DNA of 43,047 nt, taken from Gaiellales bacterium (GTDB lineage: Bacteria > Actinomycetota > Thermoleophilia > Gaiellales > JAICJC01). The notes under the pieces were generated by a model. That model did not search any database, was not told the DNA's origin, and worked only from the letters and a program-made list of their open reading frames with translations. Both the position numbers and the translations under genes were made by a program. The stretch's first letter is position 1; every line of letters begins with the position of its first letter. Of the stretch, positions 15,571-23,894 are shown piece by piece. The DNA is taken from assembly GCA_036273515.1 (NCBI GenBank), contig DASUHM010000072.1, positions 1 to 43,047 of the forward strand. Reading direction: 5' to 3'.

Positions 15571-16884
15571 TTGATCTCTCGCTATACCCGCCCCGCCATC
15601 GGCGCCGTGTGGTCGGACGAGCGCAAGTTCCAGCGGTGGCTGGACGTGGAGATCGCAGCGATGGCCGCCTGGGCCGAGCTGGGCGTCGTCCCGCTCGAAG
15701 CCGTCGAGGCCGTCCGCGCGAGGGCCCGCGTCGATGTCGCCCGGATCTCGGAGATCGAGGGCCGTACCCACCACGACGTGCTCGCCTTCACCGAGTCGGT
15801 GGCCGAGCTCGTCGGCGAGCAGAGCCGCTGGTTCCACTACGGGCTGACGTCGTCCGACGTCGTCGACACCGCCCTCGCGCTGCAGCTGCGCGACGCGGGC
15901 GAGCTCCTGCTGGCCGGCGTCGAGGCGGTCGAGCAGGCCGCCGCCGTCCGCGCGGAGGAGTTCCGCCACACGCCGGTGATCGGCCGCACCCACGGCGTCC
16001 ACGCCGAGCCGACCACGTTCGGGCTCAAGCTGCTCGGCTGGGTGACCGAGATGCGCCGCCAGCGCGAGCGGCTCGCGACCGCCTTCGCCGGCGTCCGGGT
16101 TGGAAAGCTTTCCGGCGCCGTGGGCGCATACGCCAACTCCGACCCGCGCATGGAGGCACTGGCGCTTGCGGAGCTCGGCCTCGAGCGCGAGGACGTCGCC
16201 ACCCAGGTGGTGCCGCGCGACCGCCACGCCGCGCTGCTCTCGGCGATCGCCGGGGCGGGCGCGTCGCTCGAGCGGTTCGCCGTCGAGGTGCGCCACCTCC
16301 AGCGGACGGAGGTGCGCGAGGCGCTCGAGCCGTTCGCCGCCGGCCAGAAGGGCTCCTCGGCGATGCCGCACAAGCGCAACCCGATCGTCTGCGAGCGCAT
16401 CACCGGCCTCGCCCGGGTGCTGCGCGCGAACGCGGGCGTCGGCCTCGAGGACGTCGCCCTCTGGCACGAGCGCGACATCTCCCACTCGTCCGCCGAGCGT
16501 GTCGTTCTGCCCGACTCGACGATCGCGCTCGACTACATGCTCGACCGCTCGCGCTGGCTGATCGAGGGCCTCGCCGTCGACCCGGAGCGGATGCTGCGAA
16601 ACCTCGAGGCATCGCACGGCCTCGTCTTCTCCGGCCGGGCCCTCCTGCGCATGGTCGAGGCGGGCATCAGCCGCGAGCGCGCCTACGAGATCGTCCAGCG
16701 CAACGCCATGGCGGCCTGGGACCGCGAGGTGCCGCTGCGCGGGCTGCTCGAGGCCGACCCCGAGGTGGCCGGCGTCCTCGATGCCGCCGAGCTCGACGCG
16801 ATCTTCGACCTCGACGCCCTCCTCGTCCACGTGGACGAGATCTTCGACCGCACCCTACGCCGCCCGGAGGTGGCCCATGCCTGA
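15571..16884 (+). CDS. purB: Adenylosuccinate lyase
   Basis: PurB removes fumarate from SAICAR and adenylosuccinate. The 437-residue protein belongs to the fumarase/aspartase superfamily. It starts at TTG 15571 (MISRYTRPAIGAVWSDERKF, the usual opening), with no ATG or GTG nearby that would give a better start. Visible parts are the substrate loop HHDVLAF, the GLTSSDVVDT motif, the catalytic-histidine region GRTHGVHAEPTTFGLK, and the superfamily signature GSSAMPHKRNP. The ATG of purC overlaps the purB end by eight bases. Confidence 0.96.
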   Translation: MISRYTRPAIGAVWSDERKFQRWLDVEIAAMAAWAELGVVPLEAVEAVRARARVDVARISEIEGRTHHDVLAFTESVAELVGEQSRWFHYGLTSSDVVDTALALQLRDAGELLLAGVEAVEQAAAVRAEEFRHTPVIGRTHGVHAEPTTFGLKLLGWVTEMRRQRERLATAFAGVRVGKLSGAVGAYANSDPRMEALALAELGLEREDVATQVVPRDRHAALLSAIAGAGASLERFAVEVRHLQRTEVREALEPFAAGQKGSSAMPHKRNPIVCERITGLARVLRANAGVGLEDVALWHERDISHSSAERVVLPDSTIALDYMLDRSRWLIEGLAVDPERMLRNLEASHGLVFSGRALLRMVEAGISRERAYEIVQRNAMAAWDREVPLRGLLEADPEVAGVLDAAELDAIFDLDALLVHVDEIFDRTLRRPEVAHA

Positions 16885-17779
16885 CACCCTGTCCCAGCTG
16901 CACGAGGCCTCCGGGAAGGTCCGCGAGCTCTACGGCTTCGGAGACCGCCTGCTGCTCGTCGCGTCCGACCGCATCTCGGCGTTCGACGTCGTGCTGCCGA
17001 CGGCCATCCCGGACAAGGGCCGGGTGCTGACCGGGCTCTCGCGGTTCTGGTTCGAGCGCACCCGCGGGCTCGTGCGCAACCACATGCTGAGCGTGAGCGT
17101 GGCGGATTTCCCCGAGGAGGCGCGGGGCGCCCCCGACCTGGCCGGCCGGACGATGCTCGCCAAGCGCCTGCAGATGCTGCCGATCGAGTGCGTCGTGCGC
17201 GGCTACCTGGTCGGCTCGGGCTGGAAGGACTATCGCGCCACCGGGTCGGTGTGCGGCCACGCCCTCCCGACCGGCCTGCGCGAGGCCGACAAGCTGCCCG
17301 AGCCCCTGTTCACGCCGTCCACGAAGGCGACCGAGGGCCACGACACGAACATCGATCGCGCCGGCGGCATCGCCCTGGTCGGCGAGGAGCGCTTCGACGA
17401 GATCGAGCGGATCTCGATCGAGCTCTACCGCACGGCCGCCGACTACGCGCTCGAGCGCGGCATCATCATCGCCGACACGAAGTTCGAGTTCGGCGTCGAC
17501 GAGCAGGACCGGATCGTCATCGGCGACGAGGTGCTGACGCCCGACTCGTCCCGGTTCTGGCCGGTCGACGAGTACGCGCCGGGCGGCTCGCCGCCCTCCT
17601 ACGACAAGCAGTACGTGCGCGACTGGCTCGAGACGCTCGACTGGGACAAGACCCCTCCGGGCCCAGAGATCCCGGCGAACGTCGTCGAGGGCACCCGCGC
17701 CCGCTACGTCGAGGCCTACGAGCGCCTCACCGGCGAGCCGTTCCAGACCTACCTCGACGAGACGGGGAGCGGCTCGTGA
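16877..17779 (+). CDS. purC: SAICAR synthase
   Basis: PurC ligates aspartate to CAIR with ATP. From ATG 16877 the product is 300 residues, the longer form also seen in actinobacteria. It begins LHEASGKVRELYGFGDRLLL, followed by SDRISAFDVVLPTAIPDKGR, then VVRGYLVGSGWKDY, PLFTPSTKATEGHDTNID and ADTKFEFGVD, all SAICAR synthase signatures. The frame extends upstream to 16781 but that part is purB out of frame. The stop TGA overlaps the GTG start of purS. Confidence 0.96.
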   Translation: MPDTLSQLHEASGKVRELYGFGDRLLLVASDRISAFDVVLPTAIPDKGRVLTGLSRFWFERTRGLVRNHMLSVSVADFPEEARGAPDLAGRTMLAKRLQMLPIECVVRGYLVGSGWKDYRATGSVCGHALPTGLREADKLPEPLFTPSTKATEGHDTNIDRAGGIALVGEERFDEIERISIELYRTAADYALERGIIIADTKFEFGVDEQDRIVIGDEVLTPDSSRFWPVDEYAPGGSPPSYDKQYVRDWLETLDWDKTPPGPEIPANVVEGTRARYVEAYERLTGEPFQTYLDETGSGS

Positions 17780-18027
17780 AGGTGACGGTCACGGTACGGC
17801 CCCGCGCCGGCATCCTCGACCCCCAGGGCGAGGCGGTGCGGCGCTCGCTGCAGGGCCTCGGCTACGCGGTATCCGACGTCCGGGCGGGGAAGGTGTTCGA
17901 CCTCGACCTGGACGTGGGCGACGCGCGCGAGGCGATGAAGGTCGCCGGCCGGATCGCCGAGCAGGTGCTCTCGAACCCGCTGATCGAGGAGTTCGACGTC
18001 GCCGTCCAGGAGCCCGCAGTCGTATGA
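17776..18027 (+). CDS. purS: FGAM synthase subunit PurS
   Basis: PurS is a small protein of 83 residues that bridges PurL and PurQ in the FGAM synthase complex. The sequence MKVTVTVRPRAGILDPQGEAV, followed later by VRAGKVFDLDLD, VLSNPLIEEFDV and a hydrophobic end, is a textbook match in length and motif order. GTG 17776 overlaps the purC stop, and the next gene begins four bases inside this one. The upstream extension of the frame is not coding. Confidence 0.95.
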   Translation: MKVTVTVRPRAGILDPQGEAVRRSLQGLGYAVSDVRAGKVFDLDLDVGDAREAMKVAGRIAEQVLSNPLIEEFDVAVQEPAVV

Positions 18028-18704
18028 CTGTTCGCGTCGCGGTGCTCGCCTTCCCGGGGTCGTGCGACGACCGCGACGCGCTGCGGGCGGTCGAGCTCAT
18101 GGGCGCCGGGCCCGTGCGGGTCTGGCACGCCGACTCCGACCTCGGCGGCGCCGCGGCGGTGATCGTGCCGGGCGGCTTCAGCTACGGCGACTACCTGCGT
18201 CCGGGGGCGCTGGCCGCGCTCTCGCCGGCGATGGGGGCGGTGCGCGAGCACGCTGCGGCCGGCGGGCCGGTGCTCGGCATCTGCAACGGGTTCCAGGTGC
18301 TGACCGAGGCCCGGCTCCTGCCCGGCGTGCTGCGGCCGAACGCGCACCTCCAGTTCCGCTTCCAGGACGTGGGCCTGCGCGTCCAGCGCGAGTCGGCCTG
18401 GCTGCCAGGGACGGTGGCCGGCGACACGCTCGACATCCCCGTGAAGCACCACGACGGCTGCTACTTCGTCACGCCCGGCCAGCTGGAGGAGCTCGACGCC
18501 GCCGGCCAGGTGCTGCTGCGCTACGTCCGCAACCCGAACGGCTCGGTGGAGTCGATCGCCTGCGTCACGAACGCCGCGGGCAACGTGGCCGGGCTCATGC
18601 CCCATCCCGAGCATGCCGTCGATCCGCTGCTCGGGTCGGCCGACGGGCGCATCCTGCTGCAGGGGCTCATCGACCAGGCCGTCGCCGTCGAGGCGGTGGC
18701 ATAG
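18024..18704 (+). CDS. purQ: FGAM synthase glutaminase subunit PurQ
   Basis: PurQ supplies ammonia from glutamine to PurL. The 226-residue class I amidotransferase has VAVLAFPGSCDDRDA at the start, the PGGFSYGDYLRPGALA loop, the nucleophile C87 in LGICNGFQVL, and the histidine-glutamate pair in MPHPEHAVDPLLG. The order and length match the family. ATG 18024 overlaps the end of purS. Confidence 0.96.
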   Translation: MTVRVAVLAFPGSCDDRDALRAVELMGAGPVRVWHADSDLGGAAAVIVPGGFSYGDYLRPGALAALSPAMGAVREHAAAGGPVLGICNGFQVLTEARLLPGVLRPNAHLQFRFQDVGLRVQRESAWLPGTVAGDTLDIPVKHHDGCYFVTPGQLEELDAAGQVLLRYVRNPNGSVESIACVTNAAGNVAGLMPHPEHAVDPLLGSADGRILLQGLIDQAVAVEAVA

Positions 18705-18713
18705 GGTGTCGGT

Positions 18714-20894
18714 GTGAGCACGATCGAGTCGACACCGTCGCTGCACCGGTCGCTGGGCCTGACGGACGCGGAGTTCGAGCGCATCGCCGAGCTGCTCGAG
18801 CGGGCGCCGAACGACTTCGAGCTGGCGGTCTTCTCGCTGCTCTGGAGCGAGCACTGCGCCTACAAGCACTCCCGCCGCCTGCTGGCGGCCTTCCCGACGA
18901 CGGGCGAGCGGGTGCTGCAGGGGCCGGGCGAGAACGCCGGGGTGATCGACGTGGGCGACGGCCTGGCCGTGGCGCTCAAGGTCGAGAGCCACAACCACCC
19001 GTCCGCCGTCGAGCCGTTCCAGGGCGCGGCCACCGGCGTCGGCGGGATCCTGCGTGACATCTTCGCGATGGGCGCCCGCCCGATCGCGATCCTCGATTCG
19101 CTCCGCTTCGGCGAGCTCGACTCCGAGCGCCAGCGCCACCTCTTCGCCCGCGTTGTCGAGGGCGTCGGCCACTACGGCAACTGCGTCGGCGTCGCGAACG
19201 TCGGCGGCGAGGTCGAGTTCGAGCCCGCCTACGAGAACAACTGCCTCGTGAATGCGATGTGCATCGGTGTGCTCCCGGCCGACCGGCTCCAGTCCGCCGG
19301 CGCCGCCGGGCCGGGCAACCTGCTCGTCCTGTACGGGTCGAAGACCGGCCGCGACGGCATCGGCGGCGCCAGCGTGCTCGCGTCGCAGGGCTTCGAGGAG
19401 GGCTCCGAGGCCAAGCGCCCGAGCGTCCAGATCGGCGACCCGTTCACCGGCAAGAAGCTGATCGAGTGCACCCTCGAGCTGCTCGACCAGGGTCTGATCG
19501 TCTCGCTCCAGGATCTCGGCGCCGCCGGGCTGGCCTCGTCGACGTCGGAGATGGCCTCCGCGGGCGGCGTCGGCCTCGACGTCGACCTCTCCGCCGTGCC
19601 GGTGCGCGAGGAGGGGATGGAGCCGTTCGAGATCATGATCTCCGAGTCGCAGGAGCGGATGGCGGCGATCGTGGAGCCGGCCTCGTGGGAGGCGATGGCG
19701 GCGGTCTGCCGGCGCTGGGAGGTCGACGCGACGGTCATCGGCGAGGTCACCGAGACCGGCCGCCTGCGCGCGTTTCATTCCGGCGAGCTGGTCGGCGACA
19801 TCCCGGTCGAGACGCTCACCGAGCGCGCGCCCCGCTACGACGTCGAGCGGGAGCGGCCGGCCCGCCTGGTCGACTTGCCCTCGGGCGCCGGCGAGGATCC
19901 GGGCACGCCCCCCGAGGCGGCGCTGCGCGCGCTGCTGGCCGCGCCGGGCGTCGCCAGCCGGCGCTGGGTGACCCGCCAGTACGACCAGCTGGTCGGCTCC
20001 GGCACGGTCGTGCGCCCCGGCGGCGACGCGGCCGTCGTCCGCCTCACGCCGTCCGACCGCGCCATCGCCGTCTCGCTCGACGGGAACGGCCGCCGCACCT
20101 GGCTCGATCCCCGCCGCGGCGGGATGAGCGCGGTGTGCGAGGCCGCCCGCAACGTCGCCTGCACCGGCGCCCGCCCGGCGGCGGTCACGAACTGCCTGAA
20201 CTTCGCCAACCCCGAGCACGCCGAGGTCGGCTACGAGCTGGCCGAGGCGATCGGCGGGATGGCCGACGCCTGCCGCGCCCTGGGCCTGCCGGTGGTCTCC
20301 GGCAACGTCTCGCTCTACAACGAGCACGACGGCCGCCCGATTCCGCCGACGCCGGTGGTCGGCGTGGTCGGCGTCCTCGACCACGCCGAGCTGGCGGTGC
20401 GGGCCGCCTTCTGCGAGGAGGGCGACGTCGTCCTCCTGGCCGGCGTCGGCGCGAGCGCGCTCGACGGCTCCGACTACCAGAAGGTCGTCCTCGGCGAGAC
20501 GGCCGGCCGCATCCCCGAGCCCGACCTCGAGGCCGAGCGGGCGCTGCACGCGTTCCTGGCCGCGGCCGCCGGGCGCAAGCTGCTTCGCAGCGCCCACGAC
20601 GTCGGCGGCGGCGGCCTCGCCGTGGCGGTGGCCGAGTCGGCGATGGCCGGCGGCATCGGCGTCCGCGTCGAGGAGGCGCCGGACCTCTTCGGCGAAGGCG
20701 ACGGGCGGGTCGTGATCTCGGCCCGGCGGGCCGACGTGCCCGCCCTTCGCAAGCTGTCCGGGCCGGTGCCGCTGAAGCGGATCGGGACGGTGGGCGGCGG
20801 CGAGATCGCCGTCGGCCCGGCCCGGATCGCGCTCGCCGAGGCGATCGACCTGTACGAGGGCGCGCTGCCGCGGATCATGGAGGGCGGCGCCTGA
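18714..20894 (+). CDS. purL: FGAM synthase large subunit PurL (short form)
   Basis: PurL makes FGAM from FGAR with ATP and ammonia. At 726 residues it is the short form that requires PurS and PurQ, rather than the 1,300-residue fused enzyme. It has the HCAYKHS motif near the N terminus, KVESHNHPSAVEPFQGAATG, GDPFTGKKLIECTLELLDQG, LQDLGAAGLASSTSEMA, and in the second half VSGNVSLYN and SAHDVGGGGLAVAVAESAM. GTG 18714 is the start, nine bases after the purQ stop. Its TGA overlaps the purF ATG. Confidence 0.97.
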   Translation: MSTIESTPSLHRSLGLTDAEFERIAELLERAPNDFELAVFSLLWSEHCAYKHSRRLLAAFPTTGERVLQGPGENAGVIDVGDGLAVALKVESHNHPSAVEPFQGAATGVGGILRDIFAMGARPIAILDSLRFGELDSERQRHLFARVVEGVGHYGNCVGVANVGGEVEFEPAYENNCLVNAMCIGVLPADRLQSAGAAGPGNLLVLYGSKTGRDGIGGASVLASQGFEEGSEAKRPSVQIGDPFTGKKLIECTLELLDQGLIVSLQDLGAAGLASSTSEMASAGGVGLDVDLSAVPVREEGMEPFEIMISESQERMAAIVEPASWEAMAAVCRRWEVDATVIGEVTETGRLRAFHSGELVGDIPVETLTERAPRYDVERERPARLVDLPSGAGEDPGTPPEAALRALLAAPGVASRRWVTRQYDQLVGSGTVVRPGGDAAVVRLTPSDRAIAVSLDGNGRRTWLDPRRGGMSAVCEAARNVACTGARPAAVTNCLNFANPEHAEVGYELAEAIGGMADACRALGLPVVSGNVSLYNEHDGRPIPPTPVVGVVGVLDHAELAVRAAFCEEGDVVLLAGVGASALDGSDYQKVVLGETAGRIPEPDLEAERALHAFLAAAAGRKLLRSAHDVGGGGLAVAVAESAMAGGIGVRVEEAPDLFGEGDGRVVISARRADVPALRKLSGPVPLKRIGTVGGGEIAVGPARIALAEAIDLYEGALPRIMEGGA

Positions 20895-22303
20895 TGTGCG
20901 GCGTCTTCGGCATGTATACGCCGGCCGGCGGACCCGACCGCGACGTCGCCCGCTCGACCTTCTTCGGCCTCTTCGCGCTGCAGCACCGGGGCCAGGAGAG
21001 CGCCGGCATCGCCGTCTCGGACGGCGCGCGGATCACCGCGATGAAGGACATGGGCCTCGTCAGCCAGGTGTTCGACGAGGCGCGCCTGTCCGGCCTCGAG
21101 GGCCACATCGCGATCGGCCACACCCGGTACTCGACCACCGGGTCGACGGTGTGGCAGAACGCCCAGCCGGTCGTCCGCCACGCCGGCGGGGGCACGATCG
21201 CCCTCGGCCACAACGGCAACCTGACGAACACCGCGGAGCTGCGCGAGCAGCTGCGGACGCGGCGGGTGCCGATGCGCTCGACCTCCGACACCGAGGTGAT
21301 GGCGGCGCTGATCGCCGAGCACGAGTCGCCCGACCTGGGTGAGGCCGTCGCCGACGCGATGGCCCGGATCGAGGGCGCGTTCGCGGCGGTCGTCATGACC
21401 GAGCGCGGACTGGCCGGCTTCCGCGACCCGGACGGCATCCGCCCCCTGGTCGTCGGCCGGCTCGGAGACGCCTGGGTGCTCGCGTCCGAGTCGTGCGCGC
21501 TCGACCTGATCGGGGCGACGCTGGAGCGCGACCTCGAGCCGGGCGAGATGGTCGTGGTGGACGAGCGCGGCGCCCGCTTCCGCAGCCTCGGCGACCGGTC
21601 GGGATCGCTGTGCGTGTTCGAGTACATCTACTTCGCCCGGCCCGACTCGGTCATGCGCGGCAACGGCCTGCATGAGGTGCGGCGGCGGATGGGCGAGCGG
21701 CTGGCCGACGAGGCGCCGGTCGAGGCCGACGTTGTCATCGGCGTGCCCGACTCGGGGACGCCGGCCGCGGTCGGCTATGCCCGCCGCAGCGGCATCCCGT
21801 TCGGCGAGGGGCTCGTCAAGAACCGCTACGTCGGCCGCACGTTCATCCAGCCCGACCAGGCCCTGCGCGAACGGGGCGTGAAGCTCAAGTTCAACGCGCT
21901 GCGCTCGGTGCTCGAGGGCCGCCGGGTGGTCGTCGTCGACGACTCGATCGTGCGCGGCTCGACGACCCGCAAGCTGGTGCAGATGCTGTTCGAGGCGGGC
22001 GCCCGCGAGGTGCACCTGCGCGTGTCGTCGCCGCCGATCATCTCGCCCTGTTTCTACGGGATCGACATGGCCGACCAGGACGAGCTGCTCGCGGCCGGGC
22101 GCACCATCGAGGAGGTGCGCCGGCGGCTCGGTGCGACCTCGCTCGCCTACCTTTCGCTGGAGGGCCTCGAGGCCACCGCCGGGCCGGCTGAGGGCTTCTG
22201 CCGGGCGTGTCTGACGGGCGAGTACCCGACCGAGATCCCCGCCGACATGCGCCTCGCGAAGCTGCGCTTCGAGTCCGCGCCGGTGCCGGTGGAGATCCGG
22301 TGA
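20894..22303 (+). CDS. purF: Amidophosphoribosyltransferase (Fe-S type)
   Basis: PurF commits PRPP to purine synthesis. From ATG 20894 the product is 469 residues with C2 directly after Met (MCGVFGMY), so it needs only Met removal, not a propeptide. It shows the glutaminase loop with HNGNLTN and the PRPP loop VVVVDDSIVRGSTTRK (346-360). Cysteines C240, C386, C436 and C439 lie at the spacing of the four [4Fe-4S] ligands of the B. subtilis enzyme, so an oxygen-sensitive cluster is expected. The long frame upstream of 20894 is purL read out of frame. Confidence 0.97.
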   Translation: MCGVFGMYTPAGGPDRDVARSTFFGLFALQHRGQESAGIAVSDGARITAMKDMGLVSQVFDEARLSGLEGHIAIGHTRYSTTGSTVWQNAQPVVRHAGGGTIALGHNGNLTNTAELREQLRTRRVPMRSTSDTEVMAALIAEHESPDLGEAVADAMARIEGAFAAVVMTERGLAGFRDPDGIRPLVVGRLGDAWVLASESCALDLIGATLERDLEPGEMVVVDERGARFRSLGDRSGSLCVFEYIYFARPDSVMRGNGLHEVRRRMGERLADEAPVEADVVIGVPDSGTPAAVGYARRSGIPFGEGLVKNRYVGRTFIQPDQALRERGVKLKFNALRSVLEGRRVVVVDDSIVRGSTTRKLVQMLFEAGAREVHLRVSSPPIISPCFYGIDMADQDELLAAGRTIEEVRRRLGATSLAYLSLEGLEATAGPAEGFCRACLTGEYPTEIPADMRLAKLRFESAPVPVEIR

Positions 22304-23328
22304 GCGAGAGCGACGAGCCGCTCACCTACGCCGGCTCGGGGGTGAGCCTGAAGGCCGGCGACAAGGTCGTCGAGCGGATCCGGGCCGCCGTCACGTCGAC
22401 CCACGGCCGCCAGGTGCTCGGCGGCCACGGCGGCTTCGCCGGGCTGTACACGCCGTCGGTGGGCGACCCACTGGTCGCGGCGGGCTGCGACGGGGTCGGG
22501 ACGAAGGTGCTGCTCGGGCGGGCCGCCGGCCGCCACGCCGGGCTCGGAATCGACCTCGTGGCGATGAGCGTGAACGACGTGATCACGTCGGGGGCGCGGC
22601 CCGCGTTCTTCATGGACGTGATCACCTGCGGCCGCGTCGACGTCGACGTGGTGGCGGAGCTGGTCGAGGGCATCGCCGACGGCTGCCGCCAGGCGGGGTG
22701 CGCCCTGCTCGGCGGTGAGACCGCGGAGCACCCGGACATGATGAAGCCGGAGGAGTACGACCTGGCCGGCTTCTGCGTGGCACTGGCCGAGCGCCGCGAG
22801 CTCGTCTCCGGCAGCCGCGTCCGGGCGGGCGACGCCATCATCGGCCTCCCGTCGAGCGGCCCCCACTCGAACGGGTTCTCGCTCGTCCGCCGCCTGCTCG
22901 AGCGGGCGGGTCTCGGCCCGGCGGACGCTCCCGAGGGGCTGGGCGGGGCGACCGTGGCCGATGCGCTGCTCGAGCCGACCCGGATCTACGCCCGTCCGGT
23001 CGCGGAGCTGTGCCGCACCGTCGACGTGCGGGCGATGGCCCACATCACCGGCGGCGGCATCCCCGGCAACCTGGCCCGCCAGTTCCCCGGCGGCCTCGGG
23101 GCCGAGATCGACCTCGGGTCGTTCGAGCGCCCGGCCGTGTTCGGCTGGCTGGGCTCCCTCGGGGTCGAGGAGGACGAGCTGCGCCGGGTCTTCAACCTCG
23201 GACTCGGCTATGCCGCGGTCGTCGAAACCGACTCGGCGCCGGCGGCGCTCTCCGCCCTCGAGCGCGGCGGCTGCCCGGGCTTCCTCGCCGGGACGGTGGT
23301 GGAGGGGACGGGGGTGCGCTTCCGCTGA
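22300..23328 (+). CDS. purM: Phosphoribosylformylglycinamidine cyclo-ligase (AIR synthase)
   Basis: PurM closes the imidazole ring to give AIR. From GTG 22300, overlapping the purF stop, the product is 342 residues, the usual length. It begins LTYAGSGVSLKAGDKVVERI and has GCDGVGTKVLLG, SVNDVITSGARPAFFMDVI, GGETAEHPDMM, GLPSSGPHSNGFSLVR and ITGGGIPGNL, all AIR synthase motifs. The end overlaps the start of purN. Confidence 0.96.
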   Translation: MSESDEPLTYAGSGVSLKAGDKVVERIRAAVTSTHGRQVLGGHGGFAGLYTPSVGDPLVAAGCDGVGTKVLLGRAAGRHAGLGIDLVAMSVNDVITSGARPAFFMDVITCGRVDVDVVAELVEGIADGCRQAGCALLGGETAEHPDMMKPEEYDLAGFCVALAERRELVSGSRVRAGDAIIGLPSSGPHSNGFSLVRRLLERAGLGPADAPEGLGGATVADALLEPTRIYARPVAELCRTVDVRAMAHITGGGIPGNLARQFPGGLGAEIDLGSFERPAVFGWLGSLGVEEDELRRVFNLGLGYAAVVETDSAPAALSALERGGCPGFLAGTVVEGTGVRFR

Positions 23329-23894
23329 GGGTCGGCGTGCTCATCTCCGGGAGGGGCACGAATTTGCAGGCGCTGATCGACGCCCCCGACATCGACGTCG
23401 GCTGCGTCGTCTCGAGCCGGGCGGACGCGGCCGGCCGGGCGCGGGCCGCGGCGGCCGGGATCCCCTCCCTGACGACCGCCGACGAGGACGAGACGACCGC
23501 CTTCCTGTCCGCGCACGGCACCGACCTGGTGGTGCTCGCAGGCTACATGCGCATCCTCTCGGCGGGCTTCGTCGAGCGCTGGTCGGGCCGGATCCTGAAC
23601 GTCCATCCCGCGCTGCTCCCGGCCTTTCCGGGCGCCCACGCGGTCGAGGACGCCGTCGCCCACGGCGTGAAATTGACCGGCGTCACCGTGCACCTGATCG
23701 ACGCCGCCCACGTCGCCGCCGACACCGGCCCGATCGTCATGCAGGAGGCGCTGGCCGTTTCGTATGATGACACCGCCGCCGAGGTGACCGAGCGTCTTCA
23801 CCGGATCGAGCACCGGCTCCTGCCGGAGGCGGTGCGGCTGTACGGGGCGGGCAAGATCCAGGTCGACGGACGGCGGGTGCGGGTGAGCGGATGA
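23325..23894 (+). CDS. purN: Phosphoribosylglycinamide formyltransferase, probable CTG start
   Basis: PurN transfers a formyl group from formyl-tetrahydrofolate to GAR. The body has GVLISGRGTNLQALID, LVVLAGYMRIL, the catalytic NVHPALLPAFPGAHA (Asn and His) and ADTGPIVMQEAL (catalytic Asp). Between the purM frame and this domain there is no ATG, GTG or TTG that allows a full first strand. CTG 23325 overlaps the purM TGA (CTGA), like the ATGA and GTGA joints elsewhere in this operon, and gives an N terminus MRVGVLISGRG. GTG 23337 would cut off most of the first beta strand. The 189-residue length is normal. Confidence 0.93.
   Translation: MRVGVLISGRGTNLQALIDAPDIDVGCVVSSRADAAGRARAAAAGIPSLTTADEDETTAFLSAHGTDLVVLAGYMRILSAGFVERWSGRILNVHPALLPAFPGAHAVEDAVAHGVKLTGVTVHLIDAAHVAADTGPIVMQEALAVSYDDTAAEVTERLHRIEHRLLPEAVRLYGAGKIQVDGRRVRVSG

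Noticed and set aside
16781-16876. N-terminal extension of PurC
   Set aside because: The extra residues are purB codons out of frame; ATG 16877 gives the normal PurC start.
17862-20597. A 911-residue open frame on the minus strand opposite purQ and purL
   Set aside because: It mirrors the codon positions of real purine genes on the other strand, is rich in Arg, Gly, Ala and His, and has no domain. It is a product of high GC.
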